Source: Rhizopus arrhizus (lineage: Eukaryota > Mucoromycota > Mucoromycetes > Mucorales > Rhizopodaceae). From it: 64,000 bases of DNA. Where the stretch lies: assembly GCA_024220505.1 (NCBI GenBank), contig JAKZZE010000022.1:372001-436000 (forward strand), given 5' to 3'. The translations under genes and the position numbers were made by a program. The notes below the pieces were generated by a model that made no database searches, was not told where the DNA came from, and worked only from the letters and a program-made list of their open reading frames with translations. Positions within the stretch are counted from its first letter, which is position 1. Each line of letters starts with the position of its first letter. Positions 31,443 to 42,090 of this stretch are shown one piece after another.

Positions 31443-31495
31443 TTCTGGCAGGTTCGAGTGAATACGAGGGGACAGCAGTGAATTGGATATATAAA
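31443..31495 (+). promoter_or_regulatory. heat-shock element and TATA box of HSP90
   Basis: TTC at 31443 and TTC at 31453 are exactly 10 nt apart, with GCA between them where GAA is expected. This makes an imperfect inverted-pentamer heat-shock element. TATATAAA follows at 31488-31495, 73 nt before the ATG. Together they fit a heat-inducible promoter of the downstream chaperone gene. Confidence 0.55.
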
Positions 31496-31567
31496 GGCAC
31501 CTCTCTTTCCTTCTCTTCCTTCTTTCTTCTTTGTTTACTTACTTTTTCATTTACATACGCCATCAAG

Positions 31568-33726
31568 ATGACTACTGAGACTGAAACCTTTTCATTCCAA
31601 GCTGAAATTTCACAATTGATGAGTTTAATCATCAATACCTTTTATTCAAACAAGGTAAAGCAATAAAAAACATCCGAATTAAAAAGTTGTCGATCTCTAA
31701 TAAGAAAGCTGTTTAGGAAATTTTCTTGCGTGAATTAATCTCTAATGCTTCTGATGCTTTGGACAAGATCCGTTACCAGTCCTTGACTGATCCCTCTGTT
31801 CTTGACTCTGAAAAGGAGCTTTACATTCGTGTGACTCCTGATAAGCAAAACAACATTTTGTCTATCCGTGATACTGGTATTGGTATGACCAAGGCTGATT
31901 TAGTCAACAATCTGGGTACTATTGCCAAGTCTGGCACCAAGTCTTTTATGGAAGCTCTCTCTTCCGGTGCTGATATTTCCATGATTGGCCAATTTGGTGT
32001 TGGTTTCTACTCTGCTTACCTTGTTGCTGATAAGGTTCAAGTCATTACCAAACACAATGACGATGAACAATACATTTGGGAATCTTCTGCTGGTGGTTCC
32101 TTCACCATCACTCGTGATGAAGTCAATCCTTCACTTGGCCGTGGTACTGAGATGCGACTTTTCTTGAAGGAAGATCAACTTGAATACCTTGAAGAAAGAA
32201 GAATTAAAGACATTGTCAAGAAGCATTCTGAATTCATCTCTTATCCCATCCAACTTGTTGTTGAAAAGGAAGTTGAAAAGGAGGTCTCTGATGATGAAGA
32301 AGAGCCCGTTACTGAATCCAAAATTGAAGAAGTAACTGATGACGATGACAAGAAAGACAAGAAGAAGAAGACAGTTAAGGAGACAGTGACCGAGAACCAA
32401 GAACTCAACAAGACCAAGCCTCTTTGGACTCGTACCCCAGAGGATGTTAAGCCCGAAGAGTATGCTGAATTTTACAAGGCTCTTACCAATGATTGGGAGG
32501 ATCATCTGGCTGTCAAGCATTTTTCTGTCGAAGGTCAATTAGAATTCCGTGCTATCTTGTTTGTTCCTAAGCGTGCTCCTTTTGACATGTTTGAAACTAA
32601 GAAGAAGAGAAACAATATTAAACTCTACGTTCGCCGTGTATTCATCATGGATGACTGTGAAGAATTGATTCCTGAATGGCTCAGCTTCATTAAGGGTGTT
32701 GTTGACTCTGAAGACTTACCACTCAATATCTCTCGTGAAATGTTACAGCAAAACAAGATTTTGAAGGTCATTCGTAAGAATTTAGTCAAGAAGTGTCTTG
32801 AGATGTTCCAAGAAATTGCTGAAGATAAGGAACAGTTTGATAAGTTCTATGAGGCCTTTAGCAAGAACATCAAACTTGGTATTCATGAAGACTCTCAAAA
32901 CCGCAGCAAACTTGCTGATTTGCTTCGTTATCATTCTACCAAGTCTGGTGATGAAATGACCTCTCTTAAGGATTACGTTACTCGTATGTCCGAGAAACAA
33001 AAGAACATTTACTACATCACTGGTGAATCTCGAGCTGCTGTTGAACATTCTCCTTTCTTGGAAGGTTTCAAGAAGAAGAACATTGAAGTTTTGTTGATGA
33101 CTGATCCTATTGATGAATACTCCACAACTCAATTAAAGGAATATGATGGTAAGAAATTGGTCTGTATTACAAAGGAAGGTGCCGAACTCCTTGAAGAGGA
33201 TGAAGAAGAAAAGAAGAAGCGCGAAGAAGAAAAGAAGGAGTTTGAAAACCTTTGTAAGACTGTAAAAGAAATCCTTGGTGATAAGGTTGAAAGAGTAGTT
33301 CTTTCTGCTATTTTGACTGATTCTCCTTGTGTCTTGACTACTGGTCAGTTTGGCTGGTCTGCCAATATGGAACGTATCATGAAAGCTCAAGCACTCAGAG
33401 ATTCTACTATGTCTAGTTACATGGCTTCCAAGAAGACTTTGGAACTCAACCCACATCATCCTATCATCAAGGCACTCAAGACAAAGGCTGAAGCAGACTC
33501 TGCTGATCGTACTGTGAAAGATCTCGTTACACTGCTGTATGAAACTTCTCTTTTGACATCTGGTTTCTCCCTTGATAACCCTAGCTCTTTTGCTTCCCGT
33601 ATTAACCGTATGGTTGCTCTTGGTCTTAGTATTGATGAAGAAGATACACCAATTGAAGAAGCGGACAGAGAAGAAACTCCTGCCGAAGAGAACACCGAAG
33701 CTTCCAAGATGGAAGAGGTTGACTAA
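31568..33726 (+). CDS. HSP90: cytosolic chaperone Hsp90
   Basis: Exons 31568-31654 and 31717-33726 give 698 residues. The N-terminal ATPase (GHKL) domain shows [24 protein letters not shown] and [13 protein letters not shown] charged Glu/Lys linker lies near residues 215-260. The middle domain ([31 protein letters not shown]) and C-terminal dimerisation domain follow, with the terminal MEEVD that binds TPR co-chaperones and marks the cytosolic form. Codon use is visibly biased, as expected for a highly expressed gene. The single intron (31655-31716) falls early, after the 29th codon. AATAAAAG near 33799 is a likely poly(A) signal. Confidence 0.97.
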
Positions 33727-33965
33727 AAAAATTTACCATATATTCCCATATCTTTTTTTTTTCTTTATAATTCATTCTTTATTGCATAGTTATTTTTTAA
33801 TAAAAGTATCAAACATAACTTTTGTGTCTTTTATCCTGCTTGATTTTCGGTTTTTAAATCTCTGCTTGCGTCACCAATAGGGTCTCGAGGCTCAACTAAC
33901 CCTAGCTTCCCTCTATAATTTTCTTTTCTCTATTGGAACTCCACATTTTCTTTTTTTGTTCAAAC

Positions 33966-34541
33966 ATGTCTATTGCCATTAACGCCATTCGCTCCGTTGC
34001 TATCAAGGTAAGAAACAACAATAATAGTTATTTATTAAAAAGAGGGAAAAGAAAGGAAAAAAAAAAAAGTGGAATCATTTGAAACTTTTATAATAATTAA
34101 AATTCTGCTTAATAGTCTGCTCAAGCTTCTGTTCCCGCTATGGCTGCTCGCAGCTTCTCTGCTGCTGCTGTTGTAAAGAAGGGTAAACATAGTTGAACTA
34201 GAATAAGTAGATTAACAGGGATATTAATTACTTGTGCATGTTTAGATGTCCTTCAAGACTTATTTTTAAAGGAATTGAAGGTCTACAAGCCCCAACCTGT
34301 TGTAGGTTTTTTTTTTTTTGTAAAATACATATAATAGAAATTAATGGACTATATTAAAATAGGCTGCCTCTGACGAATCTATCGCTAAGGACTTCAAGCT
34401 CCCTCCTGCTCCTGCTGTAAGTAGAATGATATAAATAATTGAATGGGAATATTAATGAAAGACTAGGTTCCCGAAGTTGATGCTGATATTTCTCAACAAT
34501 TGGCTGCTTATGATGCTGAACCTGAGGAAATTGCCCACTAA
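33966..34541 (+). CDS. ATP14: mitochondrial ATP synthase subunit h (Atp14)
   Basis: Exons 33966-34007, 34116-34182, 34246-34301, 34363-34416 and 34467-34541 encode 97 residues. The N-terminus (MSIAINAIRSVAIK, then ARSFSAA) is a basic, Ser-rich mitochondrial presequence. The mature part reads DVLQDLFLKELKVYKPQP and ends QQLAAYDAEPEEIAH, the pattern of the small F1Fo stalk subunit h. It would act in the peripheral stalk of ATP synthase at the inner membrane. Introns split a gene of under 600 nt into five pieces. All phases close. Identification rests on the short conserved middle and is less certain than for the enzymes. Confidence 0.8.
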
Positions 34542-34820
34542 GTTATTTGTATAAAAAAAGAAAAAACAGATCGCAGCAATTTCTAAAAAAGAACAATGGC
34601 TTTTTTTTTGAAATTTACAAAATAAAGAAAAAGTGTGTGTATAATAAATACTGTTATTATGTGTTTGTATTCATCAAAATACATATTATCAAACTATGCT
34701 TATTTTTTAAAGTGGCACAGAACTCTTGAAGTTTTTTTAATTAAGAATCCGAAATAGACCTGCAGTCACTTTTTTTTTTTCTTTTTTCTTTTTTTTTTCT
34801 TTGCTTTATTGTTGTCAATC

Positions 34821-36917
34821 ATGGAAAGCAAAACAGGGTTACCGTCTTCTATGACCCCTGAAAGTATTGCTAGTACAACACAAACACAATTCGAAGCCTA
34901 TCCACCTGCTGAAGCACCCAATTTATGGCAATTGTTTAAATCCCAAGTGGGTAGTAAAGAAGGATGGTGGGGTAGTTTTGATTGGAAAAATATGTGTATG
35001 CCATCCATTTTACAAAAAGAAAAAAAGAATGCTCCATTTTGGGGATTAAATAGTCGATTACCATTGGGTTTAGCTATCATTATGGGTTTTCAGCATTCTT
35101 TGGCTATGGTAAAGAAACAATTTCCAAATATTGAATTAAAGATTGAACAAATCTGACAGGTCAGTGGAGTGGTTACACCAATTCTAATTATGGTGGGATC
35201 AGGACCAACTGCCTTGAACTTGAAAACAGAAGATCAACAGTACCTTTTATCAGCCGCTTTAATTGTATCTGCTCTTTTATCACTTATTCAAATCACCCGC
35301 TTTAAGATTTGGAGAACAGGTAAAAATAAGAAAGAAGGAGAAGATGATTACTTGAACAATTTGTTTAGGTTATTATGTTGGAACTGGTTTATTAAGTGTA
35401 GTGGGACCCAACTTTGCTAGTATCCCAGCAGCAAGCGCTGTTATTAAAAATATGTATTCAACAGGTTATTGTCCCACTCAAATACTACCAGATGGAACCA
35501 CCGAGTATTTGCCATGCCCTCGAGCCTGGGGTGCTATTCTTGGAACATGTAAGTAAAGAAAAAAGAAGGGGGTAGTGAAGATTGAGACGAAAACACAAGA
35601 CTAAATGCTGAATTAACACAAAGCCATGGTTTGTTCGTTTTTTGAAATTGGCATGAGCTTCTTACCACCAAAAACTATTCGTCGATTATTTCCACCTATT
35701 GTAAGTGGTAGTACGATCTTGTTGATTGGTTGTTCAGTTATCAGTAATGCCTTAAAAGATTGGGCTGGTGGATCAGGTAATATATAAAAAGAATTTTTTT
35801 TTTTAGTTTATTAACAAGAGTGATACAGGTTCATGTGCTTCCATGCCTGATACTGGTTTATATTCAAAATGTCCAAATATTAATGCTCCTCATGCACTTC
35901 CCTGGGGAAGTCCACAATTCCTTGGTCTAGGTCTTATCGTCTTCCTTACTATCATTTTAATTGAAAATATAGGCTCAGCATTCATGAAGAGTTCACAGGT
36001 ATAAAAAAAGAACTTCAAATAACAAGTATTAGCTATTGATTTTTTCTTTCTAGATTGTTATCGGTTTAATTGTTGGCTTAATTGTCGCAGCTGCTTGTGG
36101 CTATGTTGACCACAGTACAATTGACACTGCTCCTCCCATCACATTCCTCTGGGTGAAAACATTTCCTATTACAGTCTATGGTCCAGCAGTGATACCATTT
36201 TTAATTGTTTATTTGGACAACATACTCGAAAGTATTGGGGATATTACTGCATCTTGTGATGTATCTGGTGTTGAAGTCGAGGGTGAAATTTTCCAGAGCC
36301 GTATTCAAGGAGGCTTATTGGCAGATGGCATCAACTCGTTTTTATCTGCCTGTATGACTATCTCACCTCTTGTGACCTTTGCACAAAACAATGGTGTGGT
36401 AGCAATGACTCGCTGTGCGAACCGGTTAGCTGGCTACTGCTGCTGCTTCTTTATCTTGCTTTATGGCATCTTTGGTAAAGTGTCAGCTGTCTTTTTGGCT
36501 ATTCCTGCCCCTGTACTGGGTGGGATGAACGCGTTTCTTTTTGCTTCTGTCACTGTCTCTGGTATTCGTATCCTTGCTTACCTTCAGTGGACGCGTCGTG
36601 ATCGATTTATTGTGACATGCTCCTTGGCGCTTGGTTTAGGTGTTACTTTGGTACCTAGCTGGTTTACACACGTATTCCAATACTCTGGAGACAATGCAGC
36701 ACTTAAAGGGTTTTTAAGCGCTATTGAAACCATTGTAGATACTGGATATTGTATTGGATCATTGATGGCCATCTTCTTAAACTTAATTGTACCTGCAGAA
36801 TGGGGACCAGAAACAATGAAAGAAATTGAAGACAAAAAGCGTATGGAAAGAGAGGCTATTAGAAATGGTTTTATTAATGACTCTATTCAAGAAGATAATC
36901 CTCTTGAACGTATTTAA
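34821..36917 (+). CDS. NCS2/NAT-family purine (xanthine/uric acid) permease
   Basis: Six exons (34821-35108, 35160-35319, 35369-35548, 35624-35776, 35829-35998, 36054-36917) give 604 residues. The family's QH motif (IMGFQHSLAM) lies near residue 92, and the NAT signature QNNGVVAMTR near 427. Another marker is the acidic TM8 region (LDNILESIGDITASCDVSGV). About 12-14 hydrophobic helices are spread over residues 80-560, and the tail is charged (KEIEDKKRMEREA). Relatives such as UapA and UapC carry uric acid and xanthine with protons across the plasma membrane. Substrate choice cannot be read from the sequence. The pyrimidine-rich stretch before the ATG is probably the leader. Confidence 0.93.
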
Positions 36918-37071
36918 CTCTCTTTTTTTTTTTGTAAATAAAAAATCATGCCCTTCTTAGATGACTCGGGGTAGCTTTGTATTACAATTTTGGTTGGTGT
37001 AACTGCAAATTGAGTATAAAATGACTTGACTTTTTTTGTTTTTAACTTTTTTTATTAACTAAAACTTAACC

Positions 37072-37538
37072 ATGCCTTCTCAAGTAAGTTTTAATCTTTT
37101 TTAAAAAAAAAAATTAGAAAGCAATGAAGCAAATAAGGAATGGAAATACTAAATGAGTACGTCTTTAGCAATTCACTACTGCTGCTGAAGAAGTTCAAAA
37201 TCTTTCTTCAAAGCCTTCTAATGACGAACTCTTGGAATTATATGGTTTGTTCAAGCAAGCTACTGTTGGTGACAACGAAACCTGTAAGTAACATTGAATG
37301 TTATGTAATAACGCGTTTTAAACTAAATTGTTGATATTATTTCAGCCAAGCCTACTTTCGATATCAAGGGACGTTACAAGTGGGATGCTTGGACCAAGCT
37401 TAAGGGTAAGGGATAAAAATAAAAACAGTACAAAAATTGGGGTAAATAAAAACTCATTATTTATCAATAGGCATGTCACAAGAAGAAGCTGAACAAAAAT
37501 ACATTGAATTGGTTGAAAAGCTTAAGGCCAGCCAATAA
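37072..37538 (+). CDS. ACB1: acyl-CoA-binding protein
   Basis: Exons 37072-37083, 37169-37283, 37346-37405 and 37471-37538 make about 84 residues, the usual family size. The sequence runs MPSQQFTTAAEEVQNL, then ELLELYGLFKQATVGD, YKWDAWTKLKGMSQEEA and KYIELVEKLKA. The conserved YKWDAW ligand-site block and the four-helix layout are clear. It binds long-chain acyl-CoA esters in the cytosol. The first exon encodes four residues only. The gene has four exons in under 470 nt. Confidence 0.95.
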
Positions 37539-38244
37539 ATATCCCCAAAAGAACTTGATTCTTTACGTGTGAATATAATAACTGCCTCTTTTTTTTTTCT
37601 GTAAACGGGAGGATCACATGAATATTTGTTATTACAAGCTAAAGTTCAACTTGTTTGTTTTTTAAACAGCGAGAAAGCGGGAGAAAAAAAAAAGGGAGAA
37701 CTTTTGTACCAAATAAGTTTACTGAATGTTGTACGGTTCAGTCATAGTCTTTATTAATCAAAACGCGAAACATTCAATCATTTTACTTATACACGCTTAT
37801 ATCCATTATGAGTATACATCACTCACTCTTTAATTGGTATCCTTGACCGCTTTAATATACTCCCCTTATCTTGTTCTCTTATGACTTGGTCCATTCTGTC
37901 TTTAAGTTGATTTGGCTCTTTAAAACTTGTTTTAGTTATTATATGAAATCATCACTAAACTTAAAAAATCATTTAATAAAATTACTGTTAAAAGTTAATA
38001 AAAAACAGTATATGCTTTTGTCTGTCATTTCAAAAAGGATTACAAAAAATGCAGAAAGTACAGACTAGCGCTTGCATTTTAAAGCCTTTTATAGTTGTAC
38101 CTTTTATCATTTTATTTTTGTATTAAGCATTGATTTGCTCTGTTTGTCTTTTGTGGCGTCTCAGGGGTTTTACACTCCACGAAAAACGCCAAAAAAAAAA
38201 AAAGGTTCGCGGCACTTTTTCTTTTCTGTTGTAAAAAAAAAAAA
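37539..38244. other. intergenic between ACB1 and polymerase eta
   Basis: No gene seen. It holds poly(T) and poly(A) runs and a short frame with no domain (38072-38269) that overlaps the first exon of the polymerase gene. Confidence 0.4.
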
Positions 38245-40499
38245 ATGCCTTCTTTACCGCAGGAGCTGAAAGGATCTTGCTGCATATTACATATCGATTT
38301 GGGTAATTAAAACACAAAAGACTAAAGAGTTAAAATAAGAAAATATTTCTGATTTTTGAATTAGATTGCTTTTACTGTCAAGTTGGTAACGACATATGAA
38401 AAGAAACATTCCGCAGCTGACAAAAACATGTTGAATATAGAGCAAGTGAGATTAGGTATACCTTCTGATGTTCCTGCCGCAGTTCAACAGTGGAATACAT
38501 TAATTGCAGGTTTAAAAGGGAACATGATTTGAACAATGAAGAAAAGCTAAATTTCTTATTTAAACATAGTAAATTATCCAGCTAGGAAAGCTGGCGTTGC
38601 AAGGCATAGTACTACAGAAGAAGCAAAAGAATTATGCCCAGAAATAAAATTTATGCATGTCCCAACTTACGCAGCCGATGAAAGAGAACCTTCCTATCGT
38701 GAAAACCCAGATCGCTCAACACAAAAAGTATCACTAGATCCTTATCGAACCGCCTCAAGAAAGATATTTCTTATATTTTACAAGTATTGCAGCAAGCTTC
38801 AAAAGATTGGTTTGGATGAAGCGTTTATGGATGTGACAGAGACTGTAAATAAACGCTTGATGACAGAATATATGGATCGATGGCCACAATTATTAGAAAG
38901 AGTTAACGATAAAGAGTGTGGATTTGAACTTGATTGGGATGAAGTCGGTATTACGATAGAATCCAAAGAAGAAGAGCAAAGAAAGGAAACATTTAAAGAG
39001 AAAAGATGGTCCAAGGCAACTTGGAAGGATTTACAATTATACATTGGCGCAAAATTAGCAGCTGAGATCCGTAACGAAATATTTGAGTCATTAAAATTTA
39101 CGTGCTCAGCAGGTAAAAAGAAAGAGGATGGAATCAGATTAACTATTAGATTTTCTGATATGATAAACAGGTATTGCGCATTATAAATCGGTAGCTAAAC
39201 TTTGTTCTAGCAGAAATAAGCCGAACAAGCAGGTAAATAAGAAAGGAAATGTATTGAATAATTCAAAATTGATGCGAATATTGTATAATTGAAAGACTAT
39301 TTTAAGGCTTTCAGCTACATCTGATTTCATGGAAACCATTCCTTTTACAAAAATTAGAAATTTGGGCGGTAAATTAGGAAGTGAAATAGAATCAGATTTA
39401 TCAATTGATAAAGCAAGTGATTTATGGTATGAGTCATTGTATAAATAATGCATCTTACAAAACCCGTAATGCTGTAATATTAGGCCATATAGTATGGAAG
39501 ATCTTCAAAAGAGATTTGGAACATCAACTGGACGTTATTTATATCATATTTGTAGAGGAATGGACCATGAAGAAAGTGAGGAAAATATAAAAAAAGTAAA
39601 AAGCAAGTGCACAGTGCTAATGAACCTTTAATAGTTATTCCTTCAAAAGCACCCAAATCAATCATGGCTTCCAAGTCATTTAATCCTGTTGTTGAAGACC
39701 TAAATGAGATGAATAGATGGTTTTCTATTCTCGCTATCGAGCTACATAATAGAATCATGCAAAACCTTGAAGAATATAATACATGGCCCAAAACATTTAG
39801 CGTACTTACAGGCTCTTTCTCTGCATATTTGTATGTACTTATTTCGTCATTAGTTACACTACGCTTCAATACCGTATCTTTCATTTCGTTCAAAAGTGAT
39901 AGGATCAATTACAAAAGATGAAATGAAAAACACGGGTAAATACGTAAAAAGAAATGCAAAGAGCAAGAACGACTAAAATAGTACGAATTTAAGAAAATGT
40001 AGCAAAAAGGTTAGAAAAGGTATTTAAATCATTAAAAGGCACCATGCCGTGCTCAGGTATTCAGTTCCAGGCCAGTGGTATGGGACAAGCACCTTCGAGC
40101 TCGCATTCCATACAGCACTTTTTTACAAAAGCAGCAAATAAGACAGCAGCAAATAAGACAGTAACAATAAACGATCGAAAATCCCAGGAGACTGGCAAAA
40201 TAGTGGTTGAGACAAAGAAAAAGAAAAATGATTTGAATTCTTTTTGGAAATCACCGCCTGCAAAATCAACCAGTAGCACTGAATGGGTGTGTGATAAATG
40301 TAGTAAGAAGATTTTACTGAAAAATGTTGATGAACATACAGATTTCCATTTTGCTTTGGAACTTCAAGAGCAACACCAGCGAGAGGAAGATATGAATATG
40401 CACAGGTCAGTGAGTACAAGTGATTCGACAAACAAGCGAGAAAATAGTGATAATGAAGGAAGCAAGAATAAAAAGAAAAAACTATTCTTTTCTTCATGA
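38245..40499 (+). CDS. RAD30: DNA polymerase eta (translesion, Y family)
   Basis: Ten exons: 38245-38302, 38365-38385, 38441-38509, 38570-39112, 39171-39232, 39296-39426, 39484-39575, 39608-39801, 39854-39935, 39994-40499. They give about 585 residues. Motif I is LHIDLDCFYCQVEQVRLG. NYPARKAGVARH, the second carboxylate pair GLDEAFMDVTETV and the HhH-like KIRNLGGKLGSEIE follow. KSIMASKSF opens the little-finger domain. The C-terminus has a PIP-like SHSIQHFF and a UBZ-type zinc finger (CDKCSKKILL with two His). The enzyme copies past UV dimers at stalled forks. The intron at 39576-39607 would be only 32 nt with an AAG acceptor; this junction is the weak point of the model. Confidence 0.9.
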
Positions 40500-41283
40500 A
40501 TTGCTTGTATTACATGCTGCGCAAGTCGTTGTATTTCATTTTAAAAATATTAAAATTCAGGCAAGCGAGAAGAATAAGAAAGATAGATGAGGAATAAAAT
40601 GATGTCAGTGATATGCACCCCATTGTTTTTAGCCAAGGTACATGTTTTGTTCTTGGCCCTGTTTGTTTAAAAAAGACGTTTTGCATAAATTTAAATTTGT
40701 TTGACTAAAAGATCAATACAATATGCTCTAAAGTCACAATTATAAAATAAGCCAACTGTCAGCTAGGAATACTTTCTTTTTTTTGTAACACAGTTTTCAT
40801 ATAAAAAAGTGTAGATAATTTTATTTTTAGTATCGAAAACAATTATAGGGCAAAAACAAGGGTGGTTTTGTTCCTGCCAGCTGCCGTGGGTATTTTTATC
40901 CCGTAAAATCTGTGAGTATTAAACTTAAAGCAAGAATGTACAACCTCACATGTGTTTCCGTATATGTAAGCTTTGAAATCCATTTGACTGAACATGAGAA
41001 AAAAAGAAACTGGATTCAAAGGTGATTAGCACTATAATTTGAATATCTTTCTTCTTGTTATGCATTCATAATGTCGCATTATAGTGAACAATGACCGTTA
41101 AAGGAATATGTCATGAACAAGATCATAAAAAAAAAAGGAACCGTGGCTCATAGAATGGATTTTTAAGAAAAAAAGGGTGATCGTTTCAATAAAATGCACA
41201 TTTAAATTGAATTGATTACATCTTTTTTCTTTCTTTTTTCTTTCTTGCTATCATCTTTATATTCTATTTATTCTTTGATAAGC
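40500..41283. other. intergenic
   Basis: No gene seen between polymerase eta and the F-box-like gene. It is AT-rich with short A and T runs. Confidence 0.4.
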
Positions 41284-42090
41284 ATGACCCTATTAAAAAG
41301 TGCAATCATTCTAAACATTTTTTTTGGTCAAAAGAAAACATCTCGTTACACTTTGGTGACAGACTTCGATGATGAACCAAATGGGCCATTCAATCGCTTA
41401 CCTGATGAACTCATCATTTATATCCTTTCACAATCTGCTTTAAGCATACATACCCTCCATCACATGATGAAAATATCCAAGCGAATGTTTCATCTTTGCC
41501 TTCATGTACTCGTTCAGTACAAGTTCCCGTTATATGTTGTAGAAGCAACCATCGATCAAGAAGGTCACAGTCGCTCACTTACTCATTTTATATTCCAAGG
41601 CATTCATGCAGACACATTGTCCTTTGCTGTAAGAGCACCTTTAGCCAGGAGATATTATACGAATAGAGAAGTCCCCAAGATCCGACGTATGGTGATAAAA
41701 GATTGCTATGACTCACAAAGCACCAAAGAAAATGCGAAACTGTGTTTGTCTATCGGACAGGTCGAGAAGAAAGTACCAGTGACTGATAAAGAAGACTACA
41801 AGACATCATCTTCATCTGTGAACACAGTCAATGTAAAGGCGATGGCTGACACTAGAAATAAAAGAATTCATAAAGTGAAAATGGAAGGAATCCATTATGT
41901 ACAAGTGTTTCAACCCCTTTTACAAAAATGCTATTTTGCAATTCAAAATCGGTTGGCATGGAAATTTGGATATCGTATTGACAGAAAAACAAAAAAGGAA
42001 TACTCCCTTACACCTCTTTATGTGGATATTCAATTTAGCTATTTTATAGAATTATTAAAAGACAAAGGAGCAAAGAAAAAATTCCTATGA
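41284..42090 (+). CDS. F-box-like protein
   Basis: One exon. I choose the ATG at 41284 (268 residues); an upstream start at 41212 would add a hydrophobic stretch that looks like translated leader. An F-box-like helix pair lies near residues 37-75 (FNRLPDELIIYILSQSALS, LHHMMKISKRMFHLC). The rest has no repeats that I recognise and ends in a basic tail. F-box proteins link substrates to SCF ubiquitin ligases through Skp1. The stop is followed within a few bases by a poly(A) run of about 28, which may mark the transcript end or simple slippage. Confidence 0.7.
   Translation: MTLLKSAIILNIFFGQKKTSRYTLVTDFDDEPNGPFNRLPDELIIYILSQSALSIHTLHHMMKISKRMFHLCLHVLVQYKFPLYVVEATIDQEGHSRSLTHFIFQGIHADTLSFAVRAPLARRYYTNREVPKIRRMVIKDCYDSQSTKENAKLCLSIGQVEKKVPVTDKEDYKTSSSSVNTVNVKAMADTRNKRIHKVKMEGIHYVQVFQPLLQKCYFAIQNRLAWKFGYRIDRKTKKEYSLTPLYVDIQFSYFIELLKDKGAKKKFL

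Noticed and set aside
32131..33707. Several minus-strand frames opposite HSP90
   Set aside because: Shadows caused by the biased codon use of a highly expressed gene.
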